From: Limnothrix sp. RL_2_0
GTDB lineage: Bacteria; Cyanobacteriota; Cyanobacteriia; Cyanobacteriales; MRBY01
Length of the DNA stretch: 43,911 bases
Reading direction: 5' to 3'
Assembly: GCA_012033055.1 (NCBI GenBank)
Contig: JAAUPR010000005.1
Location: forward strand, 6,973-50,883
The notes under the pieces are model-generated. The model searched no databases, was not told the origin of the DNA, and saw only the letters and a list, made by a program, of their open reading frames with translations. Position 1 is the first letter of the stretch, and every line of letters begins with the position of its first letter. The position numbers and the translations under genes were made by a program. Positions 34,100 to 43,339 of this stretch are shown here, one piece after another.

Positions 34100-35875
34100 G
34101 TGAAGATTCGCATTCCTCCAAAATTGAAGTTTTTGAACTTTTCGACGGCTTATCAAAATTTTGCGAATGCAACTTTGTCGAGTTTTGTGGCTGTTGGACT
34201 TAGTTTTACTGGGATTTTTCAGCTGGTGGAATGGGCTTATTATGACCAGATCTTAAGTTTTCGTCCTATAGAGCCACCCGATCCCAATCTTGTGATTATT
34301 ACGTTTGACGAGGCTGATCTAGAGGAGATCGGTGCTTGGCCAATTCCGGATGATGCTTTAGCGGAGATTTTGAGCCGTATCACTCAGTATGGGCCGCGGG
34401 TAATCGGTTTGGATTTATATCGTAATCTGCCGGTCGGTCGTGATGGGCATGAGGCTTTAATTCAGATCTTTGAATCGAATGAGAATCTTTATGGTGTTAC
34501 GTTGCAGGGTGGGAAAAATAGTGTTGGGGCATCATCGGTTTTAGAGGAGTTTAATCGGATTGCCTTGGCTGATGTGATTTTGGATGTGGATAGTAAGGTG
34601 CGGCGATCGCTGTTGTCTACTCGGAATGAGGCAGGGGCTTTGCAATTGTCGATCGGAACTCAATTGGCTCTCACTTTTTTGAGTGCGCGAGGTATTGAAC
34701 CGGAGGTCTTGGAAAATCAAGATATTCGTCTTGGTGAAGCGATTGTTAGTCCGCTGCGACAAAATGAAGGTGGGTATGTCAATGCTGATATGGGGGGATT
34801 CCAAACGCTCTTGAATTATCGGGGGCTGGAGGATAATTTCCATACGATTTCGATTACTGATGTGTTGGCAGATCGGATTCCCGGTGAGTTGATTCAAAAT
34901 CGTATTGTTTTAATTGGTGCGACGGCTGGTACGTTGAATGATTTTTTTCAAACGCCCTACAATGGCAATCTTTTTACTGAACAGATTGCACCGGTGCCTG
35001 GGGTGATTATCCATGCGAATATCACGAGTCAATTGGTTAGTGCGGCTTTGGGTGATCGAGCGTTATTAAAGACTATCCCTGATTATTGGGAGTGGGCTTG
35101 GGCATTTGGTTGGGCAATTTTGGGGACAAGTGTGATCAACTTTTGGCTCGAACATTTGGGCCGTGTGAGGGGGGAGCTACGCAGTCGAGTTACCATCATG
35201 CTGATTTTTATTATTTTGGAAGCTGGGTTATTGGTGGCTGCGGGCTTGGCTTTGCTCTTGAACTGGTGGATTCCGATTATGCCGGCTAGTTTTGCGCTTG
35301 GTTTATCGGGGCTCTTCTGCATTTTGTGGTCTAATCGTCAGTTGCATAATTTGGCTACTCTCGATGAACTTACTCAGGTGGCAAATCGGCGATCGCTGGA
35401 CCATTACCTAACCCAAATTTTCACCGAAAGCACAACTCCTGTCTGTTTGATTCTCTGCGATATCGATCATTTTAAATTGTACAACGATACCTATGGTCAC
35501 CAATGCGGTGATGTTTGCTTGTATCAAGTTGCAAAAAGTATGCGCGATACCATATGCCAGCAAGATTTTGTTTCACGATACGGGGGAGAAGAATTCGCGA
35601 TTATTCTGAAAAAAACGACACCAGAACTAGCGGAAGAAATCGCATGGCGCCTGTGTAAGAAAGTATATGAACTGAACATTCCCCATATCGCTTCAGAAAC
35701 CTCGGAGTCTATCACCATGAGTTGCGGTGTAAGCGTTAGGGCGTTGGATCGTCCCATGACCAAAGAAGAGCTGATTATGATGGCAGACCAAGCTCTCTAC
35801 TTCTCTAAAAAACGAGGTCGTAACCGCGTTACTGTCTACAAAAAAGCAAATAATCAATTACCAGAATCTTTTTGA
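34100..35875 (+). CDS. CHASE2-GGDEF diguanylate cyclase
   Basis: I choose GTG 34100; an in-frame TTG at 33980 would add 40 unsupported residues. After an N-terminal membrane helix, a CHASE2 extracellular sensing domain (about residues 60-320) includes LVIITFDEADLEEIGAWPIP and GYVNAD, then RIVLIGATA. Three membrane helices follow, then a GGDEF domain (from about residue 420) with DELTQVANRR, DIDHFKLYNDTYGH and the active-site GGEEF. The inhibitory I-site RxxD is CQQD here, so feedback by c-di-GMP is probably lost. It makes c-di-GMP in response to an outside signal. Confidence 0.88.
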   Translation: MKIRIPPKLKFLNFSTAYQNFANATLSSFVAVGLSFTGIFQLVEWAYYDQILSFRPIEPPDPNLVIITFDEADLEEIGAWPIPDDALAEILSRITQYGPRVIGLDLYRNLPVGRDGHEALIQIFESNENLYGVTLQGGKNSVGASSVLEEFNRIALADVILDVDSKVRRSLLSTRNEAGALQLSIGTQLALTFLSARGIEPEVLENQDIRLGEAIVSPLRQNEGGYVNADMGGFQTLLNYRGLEDNFHTISITDVLADRIPGELIQNRIVLIGATAGTLNDFFQTPYNGNLFTEQIAPVPGVIIHANITSQLVSAALGDRALLKTIPDYWEWAWAFGWAILGTSVINFWLEHLGRVRGELRSRVTIMLIFIILEAGLLVAAGLALLLNWWIPIMPASFALGLSGLFCILWSNRQLHNLATLDELTQVANRRSLDHYLTQIFTESTTPVCLILCDIDHFKLYNDTYGHQCGDVCLYQVAKSMRDTICQQDFVSRYGGEEFAIILKKTTPELAEEIAWRLCKKVYELNIPHIASETSESITMSCGVSVRALDRPMTKEELIMMADQALYFSKKRGRNRVTVYKKANNQLPESF

Positions 35876-36000
35876 GCTGGCTATTCAATTTTGGCTTTAG
35901 TAGTTAGTGAAGGAGTTATTCCTAAGGCATATTGGCGATCGCCGTCCGGGAGACGAAGAGATTTGAATTAAGCCCAAACCACCTCGCCTGTTACCGTAAT

Positions 36001-37434
36001 CTATCGAACCATCTCAGCCTGCGATCGCTGACGCATGAGGACAAAACCAACCCCCAACCAGAAGACCAATAATCCCCCAGTGATCAGCAAAGTATTCACC
36101 AGACCCAATCGAGCAATTAAGGCTGGTGCAGCAGCAGTAAACAAACCGCCCCCAACAATCGGCTCAAAAAAGAGCTGCTTATAAGCAAAACTTTCAAACG
36201 CACCAGAACGATTTTCCGGGTCAACCATGCGCAACAACAGAATGCCCGTGGCCGTCACACCCATCGATTGACCGAGATCGCCAATGCCCTTCTCAAACCA
36301 GTGATCAGGAAAAATCTTCGGAGCATAGTACAAAAAGAACACCACATTCCACAAAATACCGACAATGCTTAAGGTGAGGAAGATACCGAGGTTACCGCCA
36401 ATCACGGTGAGGGAGATGGAAGCCAAGGCTGTGACAACCACCACATCAAGCGCCATCCCGGCAATGTTTTTGGTGAGTTCTGGAATAATCAAAGCGTCCA
36501 AATCTAAGCGCACCATGATGATCTGGACAATAATGCCACCGATTAAAGCCATGGGAAAAAGAGGCACATAGCCCATCATAGTGAAGCCGCTGAGTCCCCA
36601 AGTGACAGATTCCACAAGCACTAAACCTTTTAAGATGACCCAGCCGATGATGATGGCGATGCCGACAAAACCAAAGTTCAGAGACAAGGGATCGATTAAT
36701 AAGCCATGGGTTAATTGCCTACGTCTTTCTCGCTTGGCTTGGGTCTCGCTGTGGGAGAGATCTGGTAAATCGTCAGGCTGTTCTACTTCGCTCTGGACAC
36801 TTGCTACGTAGCCTTTCTTTCGTCCCCATTTGGATAGGAAAGTCCCAGTCACAATACCGGAAATGATACCCACGGTAGCCAAACCGAGGGCAAGGTCTGC
36901 GCCTTCTTCAAAGCCTAATTCGATAAAGGTATCGGCCATACCGCCTGCTGTACCGTGACCGCCTTCAAAGGCAATTTCGATTAAAGATCCGGCAATGGGA
37001 TTTGCGCCAAAGACTGGGATCAGGATCAGTAATGTCGCCAAAATACCGACGACGTATTGACCCCATGCAAGGGATTGACCGAAGACAACTTGGGGGGCTG
37101 CTCGACGCCAAATCTGTTTGGGGCTGGGAATCACTTCACCGAGGAAGAGGGCGGCAAAGACGATATTGATAAAAATACCGGGGGATTGGGACCAGATTGT
37201 CCGAATTTCTTCGGGAAAAACACCGCTACTGAGGGCTGTGCCTTCGCCGGAAATGGAGGTGGCGATCGCCCCTAGGACTTGGGGGCCGAGTAATAGCGCC
37301 AAAACTCCAGCCACAATGGATTCTGGTAAATATAGCTGTCGGATCCACCCAACCCGTTGTTTGATCAAGCGTCCAGCTAGTACCAATAGGGCAATCCAGA
37401 CAAAGGCAAAAAAGACATCTCGGAGCGTAAACAT
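36001..37434 (-). CDS. gltS: Sodium/glutamate symporter GltS family
   Basis: The 477-residue membrane protein has about ten hydrophobic segments in two halves joined by a charged central loop (about residues 205-245: KKGYVASVQSEVEQPDDLPD). The GltS features are the start GRLIKQRVGWIRQLYLPESI, AFEGGHGTAGGMADTF with the GGHGT motif, and GDLGQSMGVTATGILLLRM in the second half. It would import glutamate with sodium at the inner membrane. It is a single gene with no partner nearby. Confidence 0.88.
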   Translation of the reverse strand: MFTLRDVFFAFVWIALLVLAGRLIKQRVGWIRQLYLPESIVAGVLALLLGPQVLGAIATSISGEGTALSSGVFPEEIRTIWSQSPGIFINIVFAALFLGEVIPSPKQIWRRAAPQVVFGQSLAWGQYVVGILATLLILIPVFGANPIAGSLIEIAFEGGHGTAGGMADTFIELGFEEGADLALGLATVGIISGIVTGTFLSKWGRKKGYVASVQSEVEQPDDLPDLSHSETQAKRERRRQLTHGLLIDPLSLNFGFVGIAIIIGWVILKGLVLVESVTWGLSGFTMMGYVPLFPMALIGGIIVQIIMVRLDLDALIIPELTKNIAGMALDVVVVTALASISLTVIGGNLGIFLTLSIVGILWNVVFFLYYAPKIFPDHWFEKGIGDLGQSMGVTATGILLLRMVDPENRSGAFESFAYKQLFFEPIVGGGLFTAAAPALIARLGLVNTLLITGGLLVFWLGVGFVLMRQRSQAEMVR

Positions 37435-37641
37435 AGGGAGGAATGCCTCATAAATAGTAGATCGTCCAAAAAGCGCACTGGGCTAGAACCACACGCCTAA
37501 TATCTGTATTTACCTTTAAATACCAGAAATCTGCTGTAGCTAGACTGACAGCGCCAACAAAAGTAACTTACCGACATCTGAAAATCTAATTAAGGCGTAA
37601 TTTAGGGCGATCGCCACCTCTTATGGCACTTTAGGGCAACT

Positions 37642-38507
37642 TTATGGCAACTTTGCTTTATAGCTATTAAAGGTATTTTGCAGCAACATCGCGACGGTCA
37701 TGGGGCCAATCCCACCGGGCACAGGCGTAATGTAGGATGCCACTTTTTCCGAGGCCTCGAACGCAATATCGCCCACCAAACGCGCTTTCCCCGTCTCTGG
37801 ATTTTTGACCCGATTAATGCCCACATCGATCACCACAGCACCGGGTTTGATCATGTCTGCAGTGATGAATTCTGAACGTCCCACTGCGGCTACTAAAATA
37901 TCTGCTCCACGGGTTACTGCCGCCAAATCTGCCGTCCGGGAATGGGCAATGGTCACCGTCGCATTTTCTTCTAGAAGCATCAGCGCAATCGGTTTCCCGA
38001 CAAGGATACTGCGACCTACCACTACTGCATTTTTCCCTTGGATCGGAATGTCATATTCCTTCAGCAATGCCATCACGCCGTAGGGGGTACAACTACGTAA
38101 ACCTTCTTCTGAGCGTACGAGATGACCGAGGTTTAAGGGGTGCAGTCCGTCGGCATCTTTTTCTGGCGCAATGGTGAGGAGCAAGCCTACAGAATCAAGG
38201 TGATCGGGCAGGGGCAATTGCACAAGGATACCGTCCACTCTGTCGTCAGCATTAAGTTCTTGGATGACGGCTTCGAGTTCCCTTTGGGTGACATCGGCTG
38301 GGAAATGTTTGCCGAAGGAGGTCATACCGATGCGATCGCAGGAACGTTCTTTATTGCGGACATAGGCGGCACTGGCGGGATTATCCCCCACCATTAACAC
38401 GGCTAAACCCGGCGATCGCCCCATTTTTGGCGCGAGGAGAGCAATCTGTGCTTTGAGAGTTGCTTGGATTTTTGGGCAAAGCCTTTGCCGTCGAGAATAT
38501 GTGCCAT
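37642..38507 (-). pseudogene. folD: FolD (methylene-THF dehydrogenase/cyclohydrolase), split by a one-base frameshift near the 5' end
   Basis: From ATG 38507 the frame reads [13 protein letters not shown], the normal FolD start, and then hits an A5 run (minus strand) at about 38467-38471. Adding one A joins it to [20 protein letters not shown] and the rest, which is intact to 37642: YVRNKERSC with the catalytic Lys, [19 protein letters not shown] and [10 protein letters not shown]. The restored length is 288 residues, normal for the family. FolD makes 10-formyl-THF for purine synthesis and is usually indispensable, so a sequencing error is the likeliest cause. Otherwise the protein would start at 38424 without its first 28 residues. 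Confidence 0.85.
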
Positions 38508-38596
38508 AGGTGATGCGCTGGGGGGCTGAAAATTTATACGGATAAATTTATCCTAAAGCTGATATTTAACAGCGGCATCGGGCTTGTAACATTTCC

Positions 38597-39523
38597 CTAG
38601 GTTTTCGCTGGGGTTTTACGGGCACGGCTCTGGCTGGGTTGGATCGCTTTTTTGAGGAGACTGGGCAAATCCTTTAGCGATCGCCCGAACAATAATTTTT
38701 CCCGTTTAAACGCCGCTCCCATTTCGGTGGGGGTATAGGTTTCGCTGAGGCAATAGGACAATTGATTGGCGATGATCGTCCCGGCATCGTGGCAACTGCG
38801 GTGAATGGGGGCATGGCTACCGCATAGATAGGTCACGACGGGGGTTTTGATTTTGTCGCGGATGTAGGGGATTAACTCGATTTCTTCTTGGGAACCGTAC
38901 CGTCCGAGGAGGGCGATCGCCTGCGTTTCCGGATCTGCATCGAGCAAATCTAACCATTGGGCAAAATTAGATCCCGGTAGATCGGCATTGCCCACATCGA
39001 TAATGCAAGACTGACCCAAAGCCTCATCATTCAGAACAATCGCCGCCTCTTGGGACAAACTACTAAAACGACTGAGGATGGCAATATTACCCGGTTGAAA
39101 ATGAGTCACAAAGCCTGTGCCGAGCCACAATTTACCGGGGATGACAAAGCCGCTACTGCCCGGCCCCAAAATGAGCACTTGGGATTTTTTTGCCATAGAA
39201 AATAACCGCACCATGTCCAACGGGGGCACACCTGCCGTCACAATGATCAATTGGGAAATGCCAGCGGCGATCGCCTCAAAGGCCACATCCAACACCTCAA
39301 AAGCATCCACAAAAATCAAACTCGTGGTGAGCTCCCCCACCTGCCGTACCGCCTCCGATACCAGATCAAATACAGGTAAACCACAGATCTCTTCGCCACT
39401 CCGACCCGCACTGACACCGCCCACAATCTGCGTACCATAGGCCACCATACGCGGCACATAATATTGCGCAAGGGGGGTGTGAATGCCCTGAATTAAAATA
39501 TTTTGGTTGATTTTCCAGTCCAT
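38597..39523 (-). CDS. Succinyl-CoA synthetase alpha-like protein with altered active-site motifs
   Basis: The 308-residue protein aligns along its length with SucD (AYGTQIVGGVSAGRSG, GLPVFDLVSEAV and DADPETQAIALLGR are close). The functional motifs are changed: the CoA-binding loop GFTGSQG is GIHTPLA, GPNCPG is GPGSSG, SRSGTL is SRFSSL, and the phosphohistidine position of RMGHAG reads SCHDAG (Asp at the aligned place). Normal catalysis is unlikely. It lies 48 bases after the beta-like gene on the same strand, so they form an operon. It may bind an acyl-CoA or act as a structural or regulatory partner. Confidence 0.8.
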   Translation of the reverse strand: MDWKINQNILIQGIHTPLAQYYVPRMVAYGTQIVGGVSAGRSGEEICGLPVFDLVSEAVRQVGELTTSLIFVDAFEVLDVAFEAIAAGISQLIIVTAGVPPLDMVRLFSMAKKSQVLILGPGSSGFVIPGKLWLGTGFVTHFQPGNIAILSRFSSLSQEAAIVLNDEALGQSCIIDVGNADLPGSNFAQWLDLLDADPETQAIALLGRYGSQEEIELIPYIRDKIKTPVVTYLCGSHAPIHRSCHDAGTIIANQLSYCLSETYTPTEMGAAFKREKLLFGRSLKDLPSLLKKAIQPSQSRARKTPAKT

Positions 39524-39571
39524 GGTTTTGAGGTGAATGGATTATGCGAACAAGAATGGGGACAAACGTCG

Positions 39572-40762
39572 TTACACAGGGATTTGCTTTTGTTTACTGA
39601 GGGCGATCGCCCGTTTCACTGCATCCTCCAGATCCCCTTCCCAATAGAGGGAACTATCAAACGTATTATCGAGGGCAGGTAGACAACGCACCACAATTTC
39701 CGGGAGGGTCGTCTCCGGGGCAGACTGGGGCACATCGATATTCGGAGCGCGGTTCACAATGGGTGCGGGTTGATTAGTCCGGCCGATCAAAGTTTCTAGA
39801 ATTTTTTGATTAATGCTACGTTCCGCTACCAAATTCAGCAGCAACACCTTCACCTGCGGCAACTTCTGGAGATGGTCAAGGATAGCTTTAATCTGATGAT
39901 CCAGCTCGTGGGGTGAAAAGACTTTCCCTTGGGCACGGGGGCCGAGAATCCAGCAACAGGCGGGATGTCCTTTAGTCTCGTGGAGCAGATCCCAAATCAA
40001 CGCGGCGGAACCCACACCATCGCAAATGATGCCAATATTCCCTCCATGGGCATCGTGTTCCCAGTAGAGGGGCAAATCTTGGTTTACGTTGGTTTCTTCA
40101 AGGGGGCGATCGCCGAGGGCAGCGAGATCAGGGTGTTTACGAATGGCCGTATCATGCACCGTAATTTTGCCATCCAGCGCCATCAGTTCCCCCGCTTGGT
40201 TAATGCCGAGGGGATTGATCTCCACCAGCTCCAAATCCTTCGTCTGCAACAGATGGTACATCTTGCCGATAATCTCGGTGAGAGCTGGCACTAATGCCCC
40301 AGTCACCCCCATTTTGTTGAGTAGGTGGCGGGCATAAAACGGCGAAAAGAATTCTTCGATCACCACTTGGTGCAGGTTTGCCAACAGTTTGTGGATCTCC
40401 ATGCCACCATAGGCCGACCCCAGCAATACCGGGCGCTGCAAATCATAATCGAGCACCACCGCTAAAAATAATTCTTGGGTGCGATCATAATGGGCTTCTG
40501 CGAGTAGAAACTCTGGATATTGCCCAGAAATAGCAAGGTTAAAGATACTCCGAGCGGCGGCGATCGCATCAATCGTATTCTGTGCCCGACGAATACCCCC
40601 CGCTTTACCCCGGCCCCCAGTACGCACCTGAGATTTCAGCACCACCGGATAAGGAATGTGTAACTGCTTTAATTCCCTTGCATCCGAAACAATTTGTGAG
40701 GGTAGCGTCGGAATGCCCACTTGTTCAAAAAGTTGTTTTGCTTGATATTCGAGCAGTTCCAT
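39572..40762 (-). CDS. Succinyl-CoA synthetase beta-like protein (ATP-grasp half intact, C-terminal half altered)
   Basis: The 396-residue protein is SucC-like. The ATP-grasp domain looks functional (LLEYQAKQLFEQVGIPTLP, VRTGGRGKAGGI, ELVEINPLGINQAGELMALD). The C-terminal half, which holds the phosphate-relay and subunit contacts, is altered: the FLDVGGGA motif reads WILGPRAQ and the NIFGGI motif reads NLVAER. The changes match those in the alpha-like partner downstream, so the pair has changed together. The start ATG at 40762 gives the standard N-terminus. True SucCD activity is doubtful. Confidence 0.82.
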   Translation of the reverse strand: MELLEYQAKQLFEQVGIPTLPSQIVSDARELKQLHIPYPVVLKSQVRTGGRGKAGGIRRAQNTIDAIAAARSIFNLAISGQYPEFLLAEAHYDRTQELFLAVVLDYDLQRPVLLGSAYGGMEIHKLLANLHQVVIEEFFSPFYARHLLNKMGVTGALVPALTEIIGKMYHLLQTKDLELVEINPLGINQAGELMALDGKITVHDTAIRKHPDLAALGDRPLEETNVNQDLPLYWEHDAHGGNIGIICDGVGSAALIWDLLHETKGHPACCWILGPRAQGKVFSPHELDHQIKAILDHLQKLPQVKVLLLNLVAERSINQKILETLIGRTNQPAPIVNRAPNIDVPQSAPETTLPEIVVRCLPALDNTFDSSLYWEGDLEDAVKRAIALSKQKQIPV

Positions 40763-41005
40763 CGACAGTAAAATAACCCTGATGTATTGAGGGCAAAATA
40801 AAATTGAATCCCACTATTTATCATAGCGGCGGCGCCAACATTTCCCAAACTTACTTATCTGATAATTCGGTTCAAGTTGGTTAGTCGTCCATCGATGTAT
40901 CTTAGACAAGTATCTTAGACAACAAAAATCTAATATCCTAGTTTTTTGAGTACTGTACTTTTGAATGTACTGTTACGGAAATTTAGTAATGCAATTGTTG
41001 TAAAA

Positions 41006-41641
41006 TCACGCTTTTTGGAGATAATGATCGAGCTTTAGTTTTAGTCGCGCTTGGGCAAGATATAGGGAGTCACAGGCTTCGCATTGATCGAGGTGATGAT
41101 CTTGCAGCAAATTTTCCCCAGCAAATCGGTCTGGGTCTTTGAAATAACTAATTAGATTGAGTCCTAGGCTCGCATTCTCAAAGATAAATACGGGTAATAA
41201 ACTCGCTTCTGGAATACAGCAACCAAATCTTTCGATGGCAGATTCTGCAACTGTTTTGCCAATGATTCTTTCGTCTGCAAAAAAGATTTTGCTTCCCGGA
41301 ATTGTTAGGGTGTAAAGCATGATTTTGTCGATCGCCAACCAATCTTCTGCGGTGGCTTGCTCGGTCAATTTTTCCCAATATTTGGCATCAGTGCCTAATA
41401 GGAGGGTGAAGGTGGGTAAGGCTTGGTATTCGGATTTATATTGCTGGCCTTCTCGTAATAACAGCATTTGAAAATACCAGCCTCTGCGGTGCTCGCGGAA
41501 GACGATTTCGAGGTTTCCTTTGGCATCACGAATTCGTAAAAAAACGATTTGGATGGGTTCTCCGTAGGCGATCGCACAAACTTGTTGTAGATGGGCTTCT
41601 GGATCTCGGGCGGGCTGTTTATTTGGGGGGGAATCGTTCAT
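41006..41641 (-). CDS. Hypothetical protein with a Cys-containing C-terminus
   Basis: The 211-residue protein has no signal peptide or membrane segment. It contains an N-terminal alpha/beta part (EPIQIVFLRIRDAKGNLEIV) and a cysteine pair in DQCEACDSLYLAQARLKLK near the end, which resembles a zinc-binding or anti-sigma-like tail (HHLDQCEAC). I recognise no family with confidence. It is a single gene between the SucCD-like pair and the PhoX-like remnant. Confidence 0.6.
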   Translation of the reverse strand: MNDSPPNKQPARDPEAHLQQVCAIAYGEPIQIVFLRIRDAKGNLEIVFREHRRGWYFQMLLLREGQQYKSEYQALPTFTLLLGTDAKYWEKLTEQATAEDWLAIDKIMLYTLTIPGSKIFFADERIIGKTVAESAIERFGCCIPEASLLPVFIFENASLGLNLISYFKDPDRFAGENLLQDHHLDQCEACDSLYLAQARLKLKLDHYLQKA

Positions 41642-41948
41642 GGGGCGGCAAAGAGAGGCTCGAAATGCCCACGGAAAGGGACATAAGGAGTCGTCATCCT
41701 ATCATTTTTCTGGCGATCGCCGAGGTTACAACATCAGACTTTGGGACAAAAGATCAGCCCTTTTTACGCAAAAAAAAGCAGCCATTCAGTTCGTGGGGAA
41801 ACTGATATGATTTCTTGGGCAACACTCAAAAGGAAGAGGTAGGAAGAAAAGTGATCTCTGCCAAAGTGATATTACAAAGGGGACTAGCCTGATTAAGGGG
41901 GAGCAATGTGCCCCTCACACCCAGCAGAGATTCACTCAAAACAGAAAT
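41642..41948. other. Intergenic stretch without a gene
   Basis: It contains a HIP1 site at about 41714 and a GC-rich hairpin around 41897-41917 (GGGGGAGC...GTGCCCC). An open frame at 41623-41805 has no start site or product that supports it. Confidence 0.5.
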
Positions 41949-42290
41949 CTAAGAACCGATAATGCCGCCATCTTTGCGGGTAATCACAAAGGTGCAATCG
42001 CGGGGGATTTTACCACTGCCCTGAGGGGCGGGGAAGTTTGTCACATCGGGATCCACCCAGAGACCATCAGGGTCGCTAAATGTCGTCTCATCGCCGACAC
42101 CGTGGGTATCCTGAGCAATGACAAAAATATCCCACTCAAAGGTTGTACCAATATGGCGATCGCCGTACCAGCGGATATACTATTGCCTGTAAGCTTTTGG
42201 GTTGTGGCAGCTTCAGCAGATTTGAGGGTATTATTGCCGGCGATCGCCAATGCTACGATGACCGAGTGACAAAAATAGAAGGGACTTAAC
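41949..42290 (-). pseudogene. Remnant of a PhoX/DUF839-type phosphatase
   Basis: On the minus strand a frame ending at TAG 41949-41951 encodes YIRWYGDRHIGTTFEWDIFV, continues with SDPDGLWVDPDV and ends KDGGIIGS. This is the pattern of the DUF839/PhoX calcium-dependent phosphatase (ATTFEWDIFV...SPDGLWFD). The part before it is a different frame with a secretion-like stretch (VIVALAIAGNNTLKSAEAA, about 42200-42290). Most of the ~600-residue family is missing, so this is a deleted remnant. PhoX enzymes release phosphate from organic esters outside the cell. Confidence 0.65.
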
Positions 42291-42573
42291 AGCTTCGTGC
42301 AGCAGTTCAATTGGAGTGAAGCTAAAAATAAGCAGCTTAAAGCGGAAAGAAATGTTAGCTTTGAGGATATTGGGCTAGCTATCAGGTCGGGAGCTTTACT
42401 TGATACAGCAAAACACCCAAATCAAGAGAGATATCCCAATCAATAAATATTCATTGTTTATTTTAATAAATATGTTTATATTGTGCCCTTTGTGGAAAAT
42501 GAACAAGAAATTTTTCTCAAGACAATTATTCCTAGTCGTAAAATGAAAAAGAAATATTTAGGAGGATAAAAAT

Positions 42574-42840
42574 ATGGCAAATTTAGATCAAGAAGAACTC
42601 GAACTTTTAGAATCCGTAGAAAATGGTGAATGGCAAAGCATAGATAATGTAGAATCAGAAATTCTCAGATATCAGCAGATTGCTGAACAACAGTTTAAAA
42701 CATCAATTAACATTGAGCTGTCTTCCGAAGAACATCGTCTACTACAACAGCTTGCTAATAGTTCAGAGCAATCAATAATCAGTTTTACCCAAGACATATT
42801 ACGTAAATTTTTAGCCGGAGAATTAATGAAAGTTCTTTGA
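42574..42840 (+). CDS. Antitoxin-like small protein
   Basis: The 88-residue protein has a perfect AGGAGG ribosome site just before ATG 42574. The first part is acidic (DQEELELLESVENGEWQSI, a pattern seen in BrnA-like and other small antitoxins). The second half looks like a ribbon-helix-helix DNA-binding fold (KTSINIELSSEEHRLLQQL, then ISFTQDILRKFLAGEL). No toxin gene follows or precedes it, so it is an orphan or its partner is lost. The AT-rich sequence fits a mobile origin. Confidence 0.65.
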   Translation: MANLDQEELELLESVENGEWQSIDNVESEILRYQQIAEQQFKTSINIELSSEEHRLLQQLANSSEQSIISFTQDILRKFLAGELMKVL

Positions 42841-43097
42841 CAGACTAGGTGATTTTATCCGTAACAAAAAATATAGCTTACAAGCATAAATCGTTTGATC
42901 AGTGCACAGGTTTAAACAAATATCTATCGTAGCGGCGATCGCCTCCCACTAGATTTCTAATTCAACTAGATCAAAGTGGTATTGATGTTAACAGCAGAAT
43001 AATGATCGAATTATTTATTGGAAAAAGCTTTTGCGGCGATCAAGTGATTTTGGGATCAGCGATAAAATAGAAAAAGTTTCAATCTTGGGTAGAGCAA

Positions 43098-43333
43098 ATG
43101 ATAACTCAAACAATGGTTCAGCCATCTCATTGGGTCGAAGGCGGAGTCAAAATCCAGCAAGTACGCGGCTTAAATCTTTTCAAATTCACCGAGGAACTTC
43201 AGATACGCCTTGAAATGCTTCTAGAACAGAAAAAGGAAGATTGTCTTACCTCGGAAGAAGCTACTGAACTCGCAGGAATAACAAGCTAAATCGCATTTTC
43301 ACGATGCTTAACGATCGAATGATTGCTGAGTAG
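43098..43333 (+). pseudogene. Small conserved protein with a one-base frameshift near its end
   Basis: The frame from ATG 43098 reads VKIQQVRGLNLFKFTEELQI, then LEMLLEQKKEDCLTSEEATE and ELAGIT, and stops early at 43289. In the next frame the usual ending of this family follows (KLNRIFTMLNDRMIAE to TAG at 43331). Adding one base near 43282 restores 78 codons. Proteins of this kind occur next to toxin-like genes in several cyanobacteria; the function is unknown. It lies just before the convergent HEPN gene. Confidence 0.6.
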
Positions 43334-43339
43334 AAAAGC

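Noticed and set aside
41623-41805. A 60-codon ORF upstream of the PhoX remnant
   Set aside because: Low-complexity basic product, no ribosome site, runs into an intergenic region.
42574-42840. A complete toxin-antitoxin pair at the antitoxin-like gene
   Set aside because: No toxin ORF is present on either side within several hundred bases.
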